Source: WFZT01 sp964398355 (GTDB lineage Bacteria; Hydrothermota; Hydrothermia; B15-G9; WFZT01). From it: a stretch of 26,005 nucleotides of DNA. This document shows positions 24,398 through 26,005 of this stretch, piece after piece (position 1 is the first letter of the stretch; each line of letters opens with the position of its first letter). Where the stretch lies: assembly GCA_964398355.1 (NCBI GenBank), contig CAYNMM010000039.1, positions 1-26,005 of the forward strand, in the 5' to 3' direction. The notes under the pieces were generated by a model. That model was not told where the DNA came from and ran no database searches. It was given only the letters and a program-made list of their open reading frames with translations. The position numbers were made by a program, and so were the translations under genes.

Positions 24398-24423
24398 ATA
24401 TCCTGTTCAAAAGGTTTTATCAA
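24395..24423 (-). promoter_or_regulatory. tetR-mmpL promoter
   Basis: On the minus strand, TTGATA (24423-24418), a 17-bp spacer and TATATT (24400-24395) each match the sigma-70-type consensus at 5 of 6 positions. The operator at 24368-24397 begins inside the -10 box. Confidence 0.7.
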
Positions 24424-24836
24424 CCCCTATGAAAAATTGCCTTAAAAATTCAGGGAAAGAGAATTTAACTAACCTACACACAATCCAATAGACAACCAGT
24501 TATGAGGATCTTTCAACTGAATTGGATTCAAAGACAATCTCCATAAAAATAGTGGATTTGAACACTTTGATAGATAGTTGTTATTCACTTTCGGTGAAAT
24601 CTTTTATAACACTATTGATTTTCAAATCTTCTCCTAACTGAATCGCAGAAATTGGTTTTACAGGGCAAAGTTGATAGCTGTGATTCATTGGAAACTGCCT
24701 ACAACTTGTGGATTCAATTTAGAGAGTGCCTCTTCTCTTTGCACTCTATATTCTCTTGGATCCAGAAGGGACTTCCTTCTAAAATGGAGTATATAACTTT
24801 TGGATCAAAAGTAAATTGTCCAATATACTAATGTTT
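24398..24836. other. Intergenic stretch between divergent tetR and membrane-protein genes
   Basis: Beyond the tetR promoter elements and the leaderless promoter at its right end I see no gene: all frames are broken by frequent stops. Small inverted repeats occur, for example AGAGTGC (24723-24729) with GCACTCT (24741-24747), without a T-tract. About 400 bp remain unexplained. Confidence 0.4.
24800..24829 (+). promoter_or_regulatory. Promoter of the membrane methyltransferase/reductase-like gene, leaderless geometry
   Basis: A weak TTGGAT (24800-24805), an 18-bp spacer and TATACT (24824-24829) are followed by 7 nt and ATG 24837. No Shine-Dalgarno is present. Confidence 0.4.
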
Positions 24837-25526
24837 ATGATAAATTACGGACAATATTCCAGAAACGTGATACCGAAAATATTTATGATCTTACTGGAGA
24901 TTGTCATTCTCTATATTTCTTTTTTAATACTTTTTAGAGGATGGGGGGATATTATACTATCCCACATAGGATTTCATCCTGGGAGTGGCAATCTTACGAG
25001 GAAAGTTCTATTCCTGATCTTCAATGTATCGCTTTTCATCTTTTATCTTCCAACTCTCTTGATCTTTGTGAGAAGAAAGGTTACATGGATCGAAGCTATT
25101 AATGTGGCAATAGCATTTAGTATTTACTATCTGGGATTTCCCTTATTGGGTTACAGTTCATCACAAAAAATCGATATTCTGGACCTGGGTGCAATTATAC
25201 TATTTACGTCTGGTATTACCCTCCACTTCATCTGTGAATATCAAAGACATATATTCAAAAGCAAGCCAGAAAACAAGGACAGACTGTTAACGAATGGCTT
25301 ATGGAAGTTTAGCAGACATTTTAATTATTTTTCAGATCTGCTATGGGTCAGCGGTTATGTTGTCCTAACACGTAACTGGTGGTCGATTACGATCCTCATA
25401 GCTCTTTTCTTCTTTTTTTATTCTTTCAATATCCCGATTCAGGAAAAATACCTTGCATCAAAATATGGAAAGGAATACGAGGAATACCGGGCAAGAACAA
25501 AGTCTCTTATCCCATTTTTACTTTAA
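24837..25526 (+). CDS. Integral membrane protein of the isoprenylcysteine methyltransferase/steroid reductase-like group
   Basis: This 229-residue protein has about five or six hydrophobic segments. Its C-terminal third carries the group's signature: NGLWKFSRHFNYFSDLL, then a hydrophobic stretch, then EKYLASKYGKEYEEYRARTKSLIP. In relatives this region binds SAM or NADPH and the motif reads RHPNY; here Phe replaces Pro (RHFNY). Substrate and reaction are unknown. I chose ATG 24837, which lies 7 nt after a TATACT box (leaderless pattern). ATG 24831 and TTG 24816 are in frame but overlap or abut the -10. The next gene starts 58 bp later on the same strand with its own -10 box. Confidence 0.75.
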   Translation: MINYGQYSRNVIPKIFMILLEIVILYISFLILFRGWGDIILSHIGFHPGSGNLTRKVLFLIFNVSLFIFYLPTLLIFVRRKVTWIEAINVAIAFSIYYLGFPLLGYSSSQKIDILDLGAIILFTSGITLHFICEYQRHIFKSKPENKDRLLTNGLWKFSRHFNYFSDLLWVSGYVVLTRNWWSITILIALFFFFYSFNIPIQEKYLASKYGKEYEEYRARTKSLIPFLL

Positions 25527-25547
25527 AGTTCTTTAAATTTATAGAGC

Positions 25548-25577
25548 TTGCTGCAAATATCGGGAAACGGATATACT
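25548..25577 (+). promoter_or_regulatory. Promoter of the ketopantoate-reductase-like gene, leaderless geometry
   Basis: A weak TTGCTG (25548-25553), an 18-bp spacer and TATACT (25572-25577) precede ATG 25585 by 7 nt. There is no Shine-Dalgarno. Confidence 0.4.
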
Positions 25578-25584
25578 TAAAATC

Positions 25585-26005
25585 ATGGGACATCGGATTT
25601 TAGTAATTGGTGCAGGTGCGATTGGGGGAATAACTGCAGGGTTTATGGCCCAATCTGGCCATGACATAACATTGATCACCAAATATCCTGATCTTGCAGA
25701 AAAAATTCGTACAGAAGGTCTACTTATTACAGGGGTGAAGGGTACTCATAAGGTCAAAATGGAGGCCTACCCACACATCAGCGATTTAAGAAATGATTTT
25801 GACATAGTGTTTCTTGCAACCAAGGCAAATGATATGATCGATGCTGCGGAGAAGGTTTTACCATATATTAATGAGGAATCACGTGTGGTTTCCATGCAGA
25901 ATGGAATCTGCGAATATAAACTTGCTGAAATTGTGGGCGTTGAAAGAACGGTAGGATGTGTGGTAGGATGGGGAGCGACAATGATTGAGAGGGGGCATCT
26001 GGAGA
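25585..26005 (+). CDS. 2-dehydropantoate 2-reductase family protein, N-terminal part (cut by window edge)
   Basis: About 140 codons are visible before the edge. The N-terminal Rossmann motif GAGAIGG (residues 9-15) binds NAD(P)H. FLATKAND (about 73-80) and MQNGICEYK (about 99-107) are the conserved Lys and Asn regions of the ApbA/PanE family. True PanE reduces ketopantoate to pantoate in pantothenate synthesis, but the family also contains enzymes for other 2-oxo acids, and the C-terminal half needed to judge is missing. ATG 25585 fits the family N-terminus (GHRILVIGAGA) and lies 7 nt after a TATACT box. Confidence 0.85.
   Translation, partial: MGHRILVIGAGAIGGITAGFMAQSGHDITLITKYPDLAEKIRTEGLLITGVKGTHKVKMEAYPHISDLRNDFDIVFLATKANDMIDAAEKVLPYINEESRVVSMQNGICEYKLAEIVGVERTVGCVVGWGATMIERGHLE

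Noticed and set aside
24723..24747. Hairpin AGAGTGC/GCACTCT as a terminator
   Set aside because: The stem is only 7 bp with an 11-nt loop, has no T-tract on either strand, and no gene ends nearby.

Overview
The window reads as chromosomal DNA of a Gram-negative, moderately AT-rich bacterium. It encodes outer-membrane beta-barrels, a LolA-like periplasmic protein and an RND transporter. Many genes carry a strong AGGAGG ribosome-binding site. AmrS, HslV and a general thermophile-like flavour suggest a deep-branching, possibly thermophilic and perhaps uncultured lineage (a WOR-3/Hydrothermae-like group would fit), but the sequence does not fix the taxon. I see no rRNA, tRNA, CRISPR array, IS element or phage gene.

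Layout. (1) 1-3541, minus: AmrS radical SAM, MoxR ATPase, DUF58 and a TgpA-type transglutaminase cut by the window edge, with overlapping genes. (2) 3798-5427: an enoyl-CoA hydratase (minus) divergent from folP (plus). (3) 5640-7293, plus: two coupled unrecognised exported proteins, the second ending in a probable beta-barrel, followed by about 500 bp holding a possible gene relic. (4) 7804-16794, minus: a nine-gene run read as livH-livM-livG-livF, substrate-binding protein, family III CoA-transferase (glutarate type), glutaryl-CoA dehydrogenase, tandem UspA and an outer-membrane porin. (5) 16922-17882, minus: UspA and HslV. (6) 17951-18916, plus: a TIGR01212-type radical SAM protein. (7) 19029-24347, minus: TetR regulator, MMPL/RND transporter, LolA-like protein and DUF1302-like barrel, with a perfect palindromic operator at the tetR promoter. 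(8) 24837-end, plus: a membrane protein of the isoprenylcysteine-methyltransferase/steroid-reductase type, then a truncated ketopantoate-reductase-like gene.

How they work together. Region 4 is best read as a glutarate (or related C5 dicarboxylate) uptake and activation operon: porin, binding protein, ABC importer, glutaryl-CoA formation, then dehydrogenation and decarboxylation to crotonyl-CoA, which the separate enoyl-CoA hydratase could hydrate. Region 7 is a trans-envelope export cassette for an unknown, probably hydrophobic substrate. The most unusual signals are non-coding. Five genes show a -10 box placed 6-7 nt before the ATG (leaderless mRNAs) alongside Shine-Dalgarno-led genes, and perfect GC-rich hairpins with G-run/C-run arms lie just 3' of genes.
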